NCBI GenBank assembly: GCA_963751615.1 | Contig: CAVVVG010000001.1 | Coordinates: 1-64,000, forward strand | Direction of reading: 5' to 3' | Length of the DNA stretch: 64,000 bases | From: Palsa-892 sp963751615 | GTDB lineage: Bacteria > Pseudomonadota > Alphaproteobacteria > Rhizobiales > Xanthobacteraceae | Part shown: in pieces, positions 1 to 9,431 of the stretch | How the letters are laid out: the number at the start of each line of letters is the position of its first letter | Numbering within the stretch: the first letter of the stretch is position 1 | Notes under the pieces: model-generated | What the model was told of the DNA's origin: nothing | The model's input: the letters and a program-made list of their open reading frames with translations, nothing else | Database searches by the model: none | Program-made: the position numbers and the translations under genes

Positions 1-567
1 CGGCCGAATGTCGAGCTTGTTACCGAAGGAATTTCTGAAATCTCCGGAAACGAAATTGTCACAGCAGATAATCGTCGGCGCACCATTGATGTCTTGATTT
101 ACGGCACCGGGTTTGCCGTGACCGATTTCCTCAGAAATCTTTCCGTTACCGGTCGTGGCGGACTGACTCTCAAGCAAGCCTGGCAAAAGGAAGTTCCTGA
201 GCTATTACGGCATCTGCATCAGCGGTTTTCCCAATCTTTTCATGCTGCTTGGACCCAATACCGGTCTTGGTCACAACTCTGTTGTGATCATGATTGAGGC
301 GCAGGTTAATTACATCATGCGTTGCCTGCGCCTTATGCAGCGGAAAGGCCTCGATGTCATCGAGGTGAAGCATGAAGCGCAAACAAGTTTCTTCAAACGG
401 ATCCAAGAGCAGTTGCAACCGACCGTCTGGCAATCGGGCGGATGCCGCAGCTGGTATCAGGATCTAAGAACGGGCAAAACGTGTCGATCTGGCCGGGTTT
501 CACGTTCGACTACCGTTGGCAAACGCGACGCGTCATTCTTAAGGACTTCTGGCTCGCAATAAGCTGA
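1..567 (+). pseudogene. Flavin-containing (Baeyer-Villiger-type) monooxygenase, C-terminal part, frameshifted
   Basis: Only the C-terminal portion lies in the window; the gene begins upstream. The first frame gives DVLIYGTGFAVTDFL, the conserved dinucleotide-site region of class B flavoprotein monooxygenases. Around position 200 the frame changes and the protein continues as ISGFPNLFMLLGPNTGLGHN, a hallmark of cyclohexanone/acetone monooxygenase-like enzymes. Around 470 it changes again to VSIWPGFTFDYRWQTRR and ends at 567. These enzymes use NADPH and O2 to insert oxygen next to a ketone. At least two frameshifts break the gene, yet the motifs on both sides of each are perfect, so an assembly indel is as likely as decay. 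The metallophosphoesterase starts 14 bases downstream on the same strand. Family call is firm; substrate is unknown. Confidence 0.8.
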
Positions 568-581
568 CCCAGAGATTGCAA

Positions 582-1672
582 ATGAAAAACACCATCTTTG
601 TCCGCGTTGCTGCGATTGTCTTGATTTCGTTGTTCCTGATTCTATCAATCGGACAGTGCTGAAGAAAACAAGGCGTGATCCAATCATATTGGTCGGCGCT
701 GGTGATATTGCCGATTGTCGAAGTCAACCGCCTGAGAAATCGAACGCATTCCGTACTGCGCAGTTGGTCAAGAAATATTCTGCGCGAAGCCGATAGCAGC
801 GGCGCAACCGCCGATGCTTTACAGTGGGCGATAATAGTTACCCGACCGGTCCCGCAAATCGATCCGAGCATAAAACCGTTGTTACGAAGATACCGGGGGT
901 TCTCTCCAAGGCTCGCACGTTACCCGTCGTCGGAAACCACGACCGCGCGCAATCTTCTCGCTTCTGGTCTATTGGGGCGTTGAACTACAATGAGCCTACA
1001 ACGCTCTACAAATATTTCAACGAACGATTTGCAGATGACCGTTCCGGGCTTAGGGATGTTCCGCGTCTAGCAGATGGTAAAACGCCAGCGGGCTACTACA
1101 GGCAGGATCTGGAAGGCAGTCCGTGGAGGCTGCTAATGATCGACAGTTCGTTTTTCGATTTAGAACGTAAAGTTTTCTCCCATGGCCTTATTTTTATTTG
1201 AAAAATTACGTTGAACGATACCGAGATCAGTTGAATTGGGTTAACGCGCAATTGGCAGACACAAACAAGTGTGTCATTGCGATGTGGCATCATCCGGTCT
1301 GTCGCGGTTGCATTGATCGAGAGGGTGAACTCAAACGCAAAACACATATGGAGAGGTTATGGAAAGCGTTAGCTCCGCGAGCGAGCATTGTTTTAACCGC
1401 CCATGACCATTGGTATCAGCGCTTCAAACCAATGGACGGAGATTTTGAACCCGTCAAATGATGGACTATTAGAAATCCAAGTCGGTACTGGTGGCGCAGA
1501 ATTGCATGAACCGAGGTCGAGACCCGGCGAAAGTCCTTTCAAGGAATTTGGCGTGCTTCGTCTGACATTGTCTCGATCACGGGAGGGCAACAATAATTAT
1601 GATTTTTTTCCTGCCGGTTCCTCTAATTTCAATAAAGGGAAAGACAGCGGCACATTCACGTGTCGCAAATAA
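582..1672 (+). pseudogene. Secreted metallophosphoesterase (calcineurin-like), frameshifted
   Basis: Starts at ATG 582 with a hydrophobic leader (VAAIVLISLFLILSIG) that looks like a signal peptide or membrane anchor. Fragments in different frames assemble into one metallophosphoesterase: VGAGDIADCRS (first metal site), FTVGDNSYPTG (second Asp), TLPVVGNHD (GNHD motif), WHHPVCRG and LTAHDHWYQRF (C-terminal His motifs), ending FTCRK. All five metal-ligand blocks are readable in order, as in purple-acid-phosphatase-like proteins. At least four frame changes occur between 660 and 1460, for example near 1190, where the next frame gives WPYFYLKNYVERYRDQ. It probably cleaves phosphoesters outside the cytoplasm; the substrate is unknown. 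Either a heavily decayed gene or an error-rich stretch of assembly. Confidence 0.75.
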
Positions 1673-1728
1673 AGAATGGGTAGATTGTAAGCGGGTTTCA
1701 GACTTAAGTACGAAACAGAACTTCTGAC

Positions 1729-2721
1729 TCAGATCAAGCCCCCACCGTTGCGAGCACTCCGTAGAACCTCGGGGTTCACCACATTCATCGGTGCACCCGC
1801 TGCGTAAGCTGTAATCTGGTCAAAAATATCGCTGAACTGAATTTCATATTCATCACGTGTCACATAACCAATATGCGGTGTGCAAACGACGTTTTCCATA
1901 TTAAGAAGCGGGTTGCTCTGGTCACGCAATGGCTCTTCTTCAAAAACATCCAGTGCCGCCATCCCGGGGCGTCCTGCGCGCAAAGCGTTCACCAAAGCCC
2001 CGGCGCAATCAAAGGTGCCCGGCTGGTGTTGACCAGTAATGCGGTGGGTTTCATGTGCGCAGATCATCAGCCGTCACGATGTGACGCTGGCGTCGACCAA
2101 GCGAATATGCAGCGAGACCACATCGCATTGTTCGAAGAAACTTTTCTTGCTTGCTGCGACGGCGTAACCGTCGGCCTGTGCGACCGCAAGCGAGGGTGGG
2201 CGCGCCCAAACCAATAGATTCATATCGAACGCCTTGCCATAGCCGGCGACGACACGGCCAATTTTGCCGTAGCCGTAAATGCCGAGCGTTTTTTGCGCAG
2301 CGTGTTACCGACGCCAATCTGCCAATTTCCCGTCTTAAGCGCTGCCATCTGCTGCGGGATCTGTCGCATGGCCGCAAGCACCAATCCCCACGTCAGTTCT
2401 GCGGCGGCATAGGAAGGCCCGCCCGCATGCAGGTTGGATGAAACAATCACGCCGAGCCGCGTACATGCCTCAATGTCGATATGGGGATAGACGCTGCGCT
2501 GGCTGATCAGTTTAGATTGTGCAGTCGCTCAAGTAAGGGTGCGCTGATTTTCGTACGTTCCCGGATGAGTACGAGAGCTTCAGCTTCGCGAAGACGCTTA
2601 GAAGTCCGTCGGTGTCCTGGACGTGATCGTTCCAGATGGTGACTTCGTGTCCTGCCAATTTTTGAAAGCATCGGAGAGTGCGAAGGGTATCGTGATAGTC
2701 GTCGAGAATTGAAACCTTCAT
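1729..2721 (-). pseudogene. D-2-hydroxyacid dehydrogenase (phosphoglycerate-dehydrogenase-like), frameshifted
   Basis: Starts MKVSILDDYHDTLRTL at 2721 and ends at 1729. Read in pieces it gives the complete family: VTIWNDHVQDTD near the N-terminus, HAGGPSYAAAELTWGLVLAA, the NAD-binding loop GIYGYGKIGR, VSLHIRLVDATRH, LVNTSRAPLIA, MAALDVFEEEPL and the catalytic-His segment VVCTPHIGYVTRDEYE. The length, about 330 residues, is normal. At least five frame changes separate these blocks. The family reduces 2-keto acids or oxidises D-2-hydroxy acids with NAD(H). Last gene of a leftward set whose upstream member ends only 33 bases away, so they were probably co-transcribed. Substrate unknown. Confidence 0.8.
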
Positions 2722-2754
2722 GGACGGAACCTTTGGGCTTTCGCGTTCTGCAAA

Positions 2755-3736
2755 TTACCGATCAATGGCCCGAAGCGCTCGCTCGTAATAGGACAGGTCG
2801 AGATATTTGGCCGGCACAAGAGTACCGCTCGCGCCTTAGATTCCTGCCCTGATTTTCAAGGCATTTCGAAAACCTTCCATGTCAAAGCGCACATCCTTGG
2901 CGAGCGCCCCTTTTGAAGCACCGATTACCGCAAGTGATTTCGCAGCAACGTCCGCATCAATCTTTAAATGCTTATGAGCTGGCAACCGAGCCATTTGGTT
3001 TACCGGTCAACTGCATATCGATTACCTTCGATCAGATTCTGAAGGTATTTTACCAAGGTATCTGCATTTGCCTTCGCCCAATCACGCATCACGAAGACGC
3101 CATCAGCCTGATAGGGACCGACGACATCGACGCCGGCCCCAAGATTGCGATAACCCTCTTTTTCCGCAAGCACGGTGCAGGGCGGATACAGCATTGAGAA
3201 TGCATTCACCGGGTCCTTGCGCATGGCATCGAGTCGCTGCGGACATCCACGCCCGGCAAAATATTGTACTCGGATTTTTTGATGCCTTTTAGGGCTAACA
3301 TTTTGTACATCACTAGCGCGTAAGCGGTGTCTGGTGCATCGACCACGGCTGTTTTACCGCGTAGGTCAGTAAAGGAATTGATCTCCGGTCGCACCATCAA
3401 ACTGGTGGCGCCATTGCCGCCACCGGCAGCGATGATGACGTCCGCCTTTGCTACCTCAACCATTGCAACCGCATTGTCGACCGCTGCTTGCGCGATCTGA
3501 TGACTACCGTTCACAAGACCATTGCGCAGCGCAAGTGAATTAGGGGTAAAGATGATTTCAACATCGAGCCCCCTTTTCTTGAAAAATCCCTGATCCTGGG
3601 CAACGAACAGTGGTACATTTTGTGCACTGGGAAAAATGCTGACCCGCAACTTGATGTCCTCAGCCTGCGTTTCAAACGCTGTCAGTGCAAATATGGCGCC
3701 TGCCATCAGCCGAAGAAATGTAGAGTTCACCATCAC
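2755..3736 (-). pseudogene. NMT1/SsuA-like ABC transporter substrate-binding protein, disrupted
   Basis: Begins with a Sec signal peptide (cleavage about FETQA/ED) followed by LRVSIFPSAQNVPLFVAQDQ and QGFFKKRGLDVEI, the classic start of the NMT1/SsuA/TauA family that feeds sulfonate-, pyrimidine- or aromatic-importing ABC systems. Downstream pieces are LRGKTAVVDAPDTAYALV, VDVVGPYQADGVFVMRDW and LKIDADVAAKSLAVIGASKG, ending PAKYLDLSYYERALRAIDR. Frame changes occur near 3240 and 3000. There is also an in-frame TAA at 2836-2838 just before the conserved tail, which a single indel does not explain. No cognate permease or ATPase is adjacent, so it may serve a distant transporter or be a relic. Sits 44 bases after the GST gene. 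Confidence 0.75.
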
Positions 3737-3780
3737 TACCTTTCTTTATGTTGTCATCGCACCAATGGATGAGAGTTAAT

Positions 3781-4456
3781 TCAATCCTGATGCACCAAGG
3801 GCGTTAGTGTGTGGGGGACTGGCGCCCCCGGCTGCTTCAGCGGATGCGCCCGCGCAAATGCGTCCTGTGCCATGCAGATCTCAAATATGCGCATGACGAT
3901 GGGATATGGTTTGATATTGACCTCAAACAACTTTGCGCCAACCACATGGCTCACGAGGCAAAGATCCGCAATTGTCACTTGATTATCGTGACAGTAACGA
4001 CCGGTCTCACGATCACGTCCAAGGTGAGTTTCAAGCGCTTCAAGTGCCTCAACAAACCAATGGCGTACCCAAGTCAGGCGCTGCTTCTCATCGAGTTTAA
4101 ACTCTTGCTCAAGAAAATTTCGCACCCGCGGAACAATCAATGGATGGGCATCACAAGCGACAATATTGGCAAGCCCCCTTAACGCGCGCGTGCGCGTGGA
4201 TCTTTCGGTAATAGCGGCGGCTCTGGATAGGTTTCATCAAGATATTCGAGAATCGCAAGTGATTGGAACAAGACTGGTTGATCCCCGTCGATGATCGCCG
4301 GCAGCAACATCTGCGGATTGATTTGGCGGAACTCGGCATTGCGTTGATCGCCCTTGATCAAATCAATGTCGATCACCTCCGGCTGAATGCCCTTGAGATT
4401 AAGGCAATGCGAACGCGGAAGCTCGCAAGCGATCGCCAAAACGAAAAAAATTTCAT
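3781..4456 (-). pseudogene. Zeta-class glutathione S-transferase / maleylacetoacetate isomerase-like, frameshifted
   Basis: Best start is ATG 4456, because that frame gives MKFFSFWRSLASFRVRIAL, the zeta-class glutathione-site pattern (SSxxSxRVRIAL). One indel near 4398 then returns to LNLKGIQPEVIDIDL, followed by NPQMLLPAIID, QSLAILEYLDETYPEPPLLP, a second indel near 4183, and ANIVACDAHPLIVPRVRNFL through to VTIADLCLV. About 220 residues, normal for the family. Zeta GSTs isomerise maleylacetoacetate or maleylpyruvate in aromatic catabolism. A Ser within SLAS is the expected catalytic residue. The start lies 26 bases after the dehydrogenase stop (4483), so one operon is likely. Context suggests an aromatic degradation pathway, but no ring-cleavage gene is in the window. 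Confidence 0.8.
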
Positions 4457-4482
4457 CACCTTCGACCTGCTGTAAGCATGAT

Positions 4483-5370
4483 TTAGCTGGCCTTACGCTC
4501 GGACCAGTATACCGCAAGAACTCGCTCCGTCCTTGCCGCCCATGCCGTTTTTCGACGCCTCGCTGAAGCAGGTGAGCGCACGTGCCGCCAAAGGAAGTTC
4601 GATTCCGCGTGAGGCGGCTTCGGCGAGCATTGCGTTCAGATCCTTGCGTGCGGAGTCGATATCAAAACCCGCGGGTCCGGGATCGCGTCCATTGAGCATG
4701 GCGACAATCGCTGGAGCACGCACTTTTAGCGCGTTTGTGCCCCCAGAGCTGTCAGCAAAAGATCCATAAGTCGGTCAGAGGGAAAACCCAATGGACGGCA
4801 CAGAGCGAGCGCTTCGCCCAGGGACTGCCAATAGGTCATCAATGGCAGATTGATCGCAAATTTCATGATGGCGCCGTTTCCGACCGGACCGATATGTTCG
4901 ATCCGACGGCAAAGTTGCTGAAGAACTGGTTTTGCGCGTTCAATATCGGCGCTTTCGCCACCCATCAATCCGATCAGTTTGCCCTGACGCGCAGGACCCA
5001 CGGTCCCGCCGACCGGACACTCCACGAAATGGGCGCCCTTCCCGCGCACATCCTGTGCTAAAGCGATTTCAGTTTCTGGCCGTACCGTACTCATCTCAAT
5101 AAAGAACTTGTTTGTTACATTGCCGGAGAGCAGCCCATTTTTGCCCCGATAAACTTCGTCAATCGCCGCGGCGTCGGTGAGGATCGTAATAATGAATTCT
5201 GAATTCTGAACGAGTTCAGAGGGTGTTGCGGCCGCCACTGCCCCCGCTTTTACCAGCGGCTTAGTTTTTTCGCCGGTTCGATTCCAAACCGTTACCTGGT
5301 GACCTACTTCAAGTGCCCTTGCGGCAATCGCGGCTCCCATACGGCCAAGTCCTGCCACTCCGATTTTCAT
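4483..5370 (-). pseudogene. 3-hydroxyisobutyrate-dehydrogenase-family oxidoreductase, frameshifted near C-terminus
   Basis: MKIGVAGLGRMGAAIAARAL is the N-terminal Rossmann motif (GxGxMG) of beta-hydroxyacid dehydrogenases. FVECPVGGTVGPARQGKL is the substrate-binding segment and GNGAIMKFAINLPLMTYWQS carries the catalytic Lys. The frame breaks near 4730 and continues as VRAPAIVAMLNGRDPGPAGF and LNAMLAEAASRGIELPLA. A second shift near 4515 would give the proper tail AVYWSERKAS ending at 4483. These enzymes oxidise 3-hydroxyacids or reduce tartronate semialdehyde with NAD(P). First gene of the leftward operon; its start faces the liv operon across about 200 bases. Exact substrate is not predictable. 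Confidence 0.8.
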
Positions 5371-5569
5371 GGGCTACCTTTCATTTCAATCCACGACCGC
5401 GCGCGCTATTTTGTTATCATGTGCTCAGGAGTGCGCCAACGCTGCGCTGCACACGTCGCTTGAGATGGCGTGAATTTCAGCCGCGACATAGGTGACAAGT
5501 GGACGGAATGGCGCAACACTTCAGAAAATACACAATGTACCACCAGGACCGTATAGGGAGCCAAGTCCA
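5371..5569. promoter_or_regulatory. Divergent intergenic region between leftward catabolic operon and liv operon
   Basis: The 199 bases separate two outward-facing operons and must hold both promoters. No regulator gene is adjacent. I could not pick convincing -35/-10 boxes. The only clear signal is a purine-rich ribosome site (AGGGAG, about 5554-5559) ahead of the livK-like ATG at 5570. Confidence 0.35.
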
Positions 5570-6814
5570 ATGAACATCAATCGTCGTACTGTTGTAAAGG
5601 GCGCGCTCGCCACGAGCGCCGCCATGCTGGCACCCCGTGTTTCCTACGCGCAGACCCCACCATTCAAAATCGGATTGTTGACCGTGAAAACCGGACCGCT
5701 GGCGCAGGGCGGCACACAAATGGAACAGGGCATCCTCACGTTCCTGACGGAAAAGAATAATTCGCTGGCCGGACGTAAGATCGAATTCATCTCGGCCGAT
5801 ACCGGCGGCAATCCGGCCGGCGCTAAGACCAAGGCGCAGGAATTGGTTGAACGCGACAAGGTCAACGTGATCCTGGGCCCGCTCGCCGCCTTCGAATTGC
5901 TAGCGATCACCGATTACGTACGCGATAACGCGACGCCGCTCATCAGCCTCGCCGCCGCCGAAGACGTTACCCAGCGCAAGGCCAATCCCTTCATCATCCG
6001 TCCGTCTGCAACCTCCGCGCAGTGCTGTCATGCGATGGGCGACTACGCGGCGAAGGAGCTGAAGTTCAAACGCGCAGCGACGATCTCGGAAGATTTCGCC
6101 TTTGGCTACGAGCAGATGGCAGGCTTCCAGCGCGCGTTCGAGGACGGTGGCGGTAAGGTGGTGAAGAAGCTGTGGCCGCCTTTGGTCACGCCAGATTACA
6201 CGCCTTACATTTTGCAGCTTAGCAATGTCGATTGCGTGTTCAACGGGTTCGCCGGCTCGAATCCGGTGAAATTTATGCGTGCCTATGCCGACCTCGGCGT
6301 CAAATATAAAATCCCGCTGCTCGCGGGATGGACCGCGATGGACGATGCCTTACTCAAAAGTCTAAGCGACGAAGCAGTCGGCGTGATGTCAGCGGCATGG
6401 TATTCGTCCGAAATTGATACCCCGAGCAACAAGCGCTTCGTCGAGGCAATGCAGAAGAACTACCTTGTGCTTCCGGGCGGTTATTCCGCAGGCATGTACG
6501 TGGCCGGCCAATGTGTCGAGGCCGCCATCCAAATGCTCGGGGGTGCGGCCGACGACAGAAAGGCGCTCGCCGAGGCATTGCACAAGGTGTCGCTGAGCGA
6601 TACCCCGCGCGGCCCGGTCAAGTTCGACCAATACGGAAACGTCATCGGCGACGTCTTCATTCGCCGCTGCGAACGTAAGGGCGGGCAGCTGGTCAATACC
6701 GTGATCAAGACCTATCCGAACGTCAGCCAATTCTGGACCTACGACGAAAAGGCCTTTCTCGCCAATCCGGTCTATTCGCGAGAATATCCACCGGCAAAAA
6801 ACATCGAGCCATAA
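5570..6814 (+). CDS. Branched-chain-amino-acid-type ABC transporter, periplasmic substrate-binding protein
   Basis: Chosen start ATG 5570 has AGGGAG about 10 bases upstream and produces a twin-arginine-like leader (NRRTVVKGALATSAAML, cleavage about residue 28 at SYAQ). An in-frame ATG upstream would put 26 residues ahead of the leader. The mature part starts FKIGLLTVKTGPLAQGGTQM and follows the Peripla_BP_6 fold: ISADTGGNPAGAKTKAQELV, VNVILGPLAAFELLAI, IRPSATSAQ. At 414 residues it is normal length. Family members bind branched amino acids, amides, urea or aromatic acids. It heads an intact five-gene transporter set followed by an amidohydrolase, so an aromatic or other carboxylate ligand is more likely than leucine; that is inference. 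Confidence 0.9.
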   Translation: MNINRRTVVKGALATSAAMLAPRVSYAQTPPFKIGLLTVKTGPLAQGGTQMEQGILTFLTEKNNSLAGRKIEFISADTGGNPAGAKTKAQELVERDKVNVILGPLAAFELLAITDYVRDNATPLISLAAAEDVTQRKANPFIIRPSATSAQCCHAMGDYAAKELKFKRAATISEDFAFGYEQMAGFQRAFEDGGGKVVKKLWPPLVTPDYTPYILQLSNVDCVFNGFAGSNPVKFMRAYADLGVKYKIPLLAGWTAMDDALLKSLSDEAVGVMSAAWYSSEIDTPSNKRFVEAMQKNYLVLPGGYSAGMYVAGQCVEAAIQMLGGAADDRKALAEALHKVSLSDTPRGPVKFDQYGNVIGDVFIRRCERKGGQLVNTVIKTYPNVSQFWTYDEKAFLANPVYSREYPPAKNIEP

Positions 6815-6856
6815 GCAAAGCGCTGATCAAATTCCAAAGAGCCTAGAGCAGCCGGT

Positions 6857-7717
6857 ATGAATGTTTGGATCCTGCTGGGAGTAAACAGCATCGCCATGGG
6901 CGGCTTGCTGTTTCTGCTCTCCGCCGGATTTTCTTTGATCTTTGGTTTGATGCGAATTCCCAATTTAATGCACGGCTCCTTTTTCATGTTGGGGGCTTAC
7001 CTTGGAGTTACGCTGCTCGCGCGCGGAATGAATTTCTGGCTGGCCGCCCTTCTCAGCGGTGCGGCGATGGCCATATTGGGCGCCATTATCGAAAAATTTC
7101 TGCTCAAACGGCTTGCTGGCCGCGAGCTTCCACAAGTCCTGCTCACCCTCGGCTTCTCTTTCATCATTGCCGACCTCTGTCTGATGATTTGGACAGGGGA
7201 TCCGTGGCAGCCAACCACCCCTGAACATCTGCGTGGGGCCATTCAGTGGGCCGGGTTTTCCTTCCCACTGTTTCGCCTCGTGATTATCGGCGTTGCCCTG
7301 GTGATTGCCATTGTCCTCTGGCTGATGATTGATCGGACACGACTGGGGGCAAAAATCCGGGCCGGTGTCGATGATGCTCCGATCGCGCGCGTGGTTGGGA
7401 TCAAAGTATCCCGGCTGTTCACGCTGATTTTTGCACTCGGCGCCGCCTTGGCCGGCTTCGGAGGGGTGATCGGCGCACCCTATCTCTCGGTCTATCCCGG
7501 TCTCGACATGGAAATGCTGCCGCTCGCGCTGATCGTCGTGATCCTCGGGGGCAGCGGCAGTTTGATGGGTGCGCTCCTTGGAAGTTTCGTGATCGGTTTT
7601 CTGTTTAATTTTGGGCAGGTGGTCGTTCCGGACCTCGCCTATGTCATTCTGTTCCTGCCGATGGTACTCGTACTCTTGCTTCGCCCGCAGGGTCTGTTTG
7701 GCAAGGTCGTACCATGA
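6857..7717 (+). CDS. LivH-type ABC transporter permease
   Basis: 286 residues, very hydrophobic, with about eight membrane segments. Diagnostic LivH segments are FSLIFGLMRIPNLMHGSFFM near the N-terminus, TRLGAKIRAGVDDAPIARVV (the cytoplasmic EAA-like loop that contacts the ATPases) and LPLALIVVILGGSGSLMGAL. With LivM it forms the inner-membrane channel of the importer. Starts 42 bases after the binding protein, and its stop overlaps the start of the next permease by four bases (ATGA), indicating translational coupling. All frames are clean, in contrast to the genes to the left. Confidence 0.92.
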   Translation: MNVWILLGVNSIAMGGLLFLLSAGFSLIFGLMRIPNLMHGSFFMLGAYLGVTLLARGMNFWLAALLSGAAMAILGAIIEKFLLKRLAGRELPQVLLTLGFSFIIADLCLMIWTGDPWQPTTPEHLRGAIQWAGFSFPLFRLVIIGVALVIAIVLWLMIDRTRLGAKIRAGVDDAPIARVVGIKVSRLFTLIFALGAALAGFGGVIGAPYLSVYPGLDMEMLPLALIVVILGGSGSLMGALLGSFVIGFLFNFGQVVVPDLAYVILFLPMVLVLLLRPQGLFGKVVP

Positions 7718-8703
7718 GGCCAAAGGCCGTGCACTTTGCGGCGATCGCAGTTGTCGCACTTTTGCTGCTCACGCTGCCGGCCTGGGTCGCAAATTCCTAC
7801 TACATCAACGTCGCAAGCCAAATTCTATTCTGGGCCATTGCGGCGCTGGGTTTGAATGTCCTCGTGGGCTACGGCGGTCGCGTTTCGCTCGGTCATGCCG
7901 CATTGTTCGGTATGGCAGGTTACACGACCGGTCTGCTCTTGAACGCCGGTTACGGTCATCTGACTGCGGATCTTTGCGCCATTGCGTTCACGGTACTGAC
8001 TTCGGCGGTATTCGCCGTGCTGTCATTGCGATCGACAGGCATCGGTTTTCTGATGATTACCTTAGCACTTGGACAGATTTTATGGGGTATCGCCTATCGC
8101 TGGGCGAGCCTCACCAACGGCGACAACGGCGTCAACGTAACAACACGACCTCAGTTGTTTGGGATCAGTCTCACGACTGCAGAATCGTTTTATTACGTCA
8201 CCTTAATTGCGTTTGTACTGGCAATCATCTCCATGCTCATTTTTGTCCGCTCACCCTTTGGCGCGAGTTTATGTGGGACTCGCGACCAACCGCGGCGAAT
8301 GACCATGCTCGGCTACAATGTCTGGTTGATCCAATTTCTTGCTTTCCTCTTTTCCGGCTTCTGGACCGGTGTCGCCGGACTGTTTTTTGTTTATTACAAT
8401 CAATTCATTAGTCCTCAAGTTATGTCATTACAGACCTCGGCCGAGATTTTGCTCATGGTCATTTCCGGGGGAACTGCCACGGTGCTGGGACCGATCGCGG
8501 GGGCTGGCATCGTAGTGATCATGAAAAATGTCGCCAGTGCTTATATTGAGCGTTGGAATCTTGTGCTCGGCGTAATTTTTGTTCTCATCATCACATTTAT
8601 GCCCGAGGGACTCGTGCCGGGAACGGTGCGGCTTTGGCGTTTGGCCTGGCGTAGAGCAAGCACGCCCTCTTCATTGAAAAAGCAGGCGACGCACGCGCCA
8701 TGA
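7714..8703 (+). CDS. LivM-type ABC transporter permease
   Basis: 329 residues with about nine membrane helices. GLNVLVGYGGRVSLGHAALF and FGMAGYTTGLLL match the LivM family signature. The coupling loop reads SPFGASLCGTRDQPRRMTML, where most family members have an ALRAIRDNPRRA-like sequence, so the first half of the loop is divergent. Overlaps livH upstream and the ATPase gene downstream by four bases each (ATGA), a tightly coupled operon. Function: second half of the membrane pore for a LivK-delivered solute. Confidence 0.92.
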   Translation: MRPKAVHFAAIAVVALLLLTLPAWVANSYYINVASQILFWAIAALGLNVLVGYGGRVSLGHAALFGMAGYTTGLLLNAGYGHLTADLCAIAFTVLTSAVFAVLSLRSTGIGFLMITLALGQILWGIAYRWASLTNGDNGVNVTTRPQLFGISLTTAESFYYVTLIAFVLAIISMLIFVRSPFGASLCGTRDQPRRMTMLGYNVWLIQFLAFLFSGFWTGVAGLFFVYYNQFISPQVMSLQTSAEILLMVISGGTATVLGPIAGAGIVVIMKNVASAYIERWNLVLGVIFVLIITFMPEGLVPGTVRLWRLAWRRASTPSSLKKQATHAP

Positions 8704-9431
8704 TGGCACTTTCGATTCAATCGCTCTGCAAATCCTTTGGCGGCCAACGGGTGAGCGCCAACGTAAATCTTGCTGTCGAACCAGGCGAACGCCGGCTCAT
8801 CATTGGACCAAATGGGGCCGGCAAAACCACGTTGTTCAATATGATTACCGGAGAGATCACGCCTGATAGCGGAACCATCCAGCTGAATGGCAACGACATT
8901 ACTCACGTTGCCACGCGCCGGCGCGCGCATCTCGGGATGGCACGCACGTATCAAATCATTACGCTTTTTCCGAATGACACCATCATGCGCAATGTTTCGC
9001 TTGCCCTGCTCGGCCTTTCGCCGTTGCGCTGGAGCCTGTTTAAGGATCTCGATCATCACTTTGGTAGCGAAGCGCGGAAGGCACTCGCCCTCGTCGGTCT
9101 TGAAACGATTGCCAACCGCCCGCTCGCGCAAACGTCCTATGGCGAGCGACGCCGTGTTGAGATCGCCATGGCGTTAGCGCAAAAGCCAAAAGTCTTGCTG
9201 CTGGATGAGCCCTATGCGGGGCTATCCATTGACGAGCGCCGCGATGTTCAACAATTGCTCCGTCAAATTCCGAGCGACATCACTATTGTCATGATTGAAC
9301 ACAATATGGATGTGGCGCTAGATTTTGCTGACAAAATCACGCTGATGCATTTCGGTGAAGTAGTCGTAGAGGGCACGCGATCGGACGTTGTCAATGATCC
9401 GCGCACTCGGGAGGTCTATCTTGGCCACTAG
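8700..9431 (+). CDS. LivG-type ABC transporter ATP-binding protein
   Basis: Walker A GPNGAGKTTLFN (about residues 38-49), a long insert after the Q-loop (RTYQIITLFPNDTIMRNVSL) typical of LivG, signature-like SYGERRRVEIAMALAQ in place of the usual SYGxxRRLEIARAL, Walker B VLLLDEPYAGLS and switch His in VMIEHNMDVAL. Length of 243 residues fits. Two adjacent ATGs occur at the start; the first overlaps the livM stop. Pairs with the downstream LivF-type ATPase to power import. Confidence 0.92.
   Translation: MMALSIQSLCKSFGGQRVSANVNLAVEPGERRLIIGPNGAGKTTLFNMITGEITPDSGTIQLNGNDITHVATRRRAHLGMARTYQIITLFPNDTIMRNVSLALLGLSPLRWSLFKDLDHHFGSEARKALALVGLETIANRPLAQTSYGERRRVEIAMALAQKPKVLLLDEPYAGLSIDERRDVQQLLRQIPSDITIVMIEHNMDVALDFADKITLMHFGEVVVEGTRSDVVNDPRTREVYLGH

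Noticed and set aside
6965..7759. 264-codon open frame on the minus strand opposite livH
   Set aside because: Its product is a low-plausibility mix rich in His, Gln and Arg, mirrors a clean permease gene, and has no ribosome site; it is a shadow of livH.
7611..8411. 266-codon open frame on + overlapping livH and livM
   Set aside because: Out of frame with two strongly supported permeases; Arg/Cys/His-rich and no known motif.
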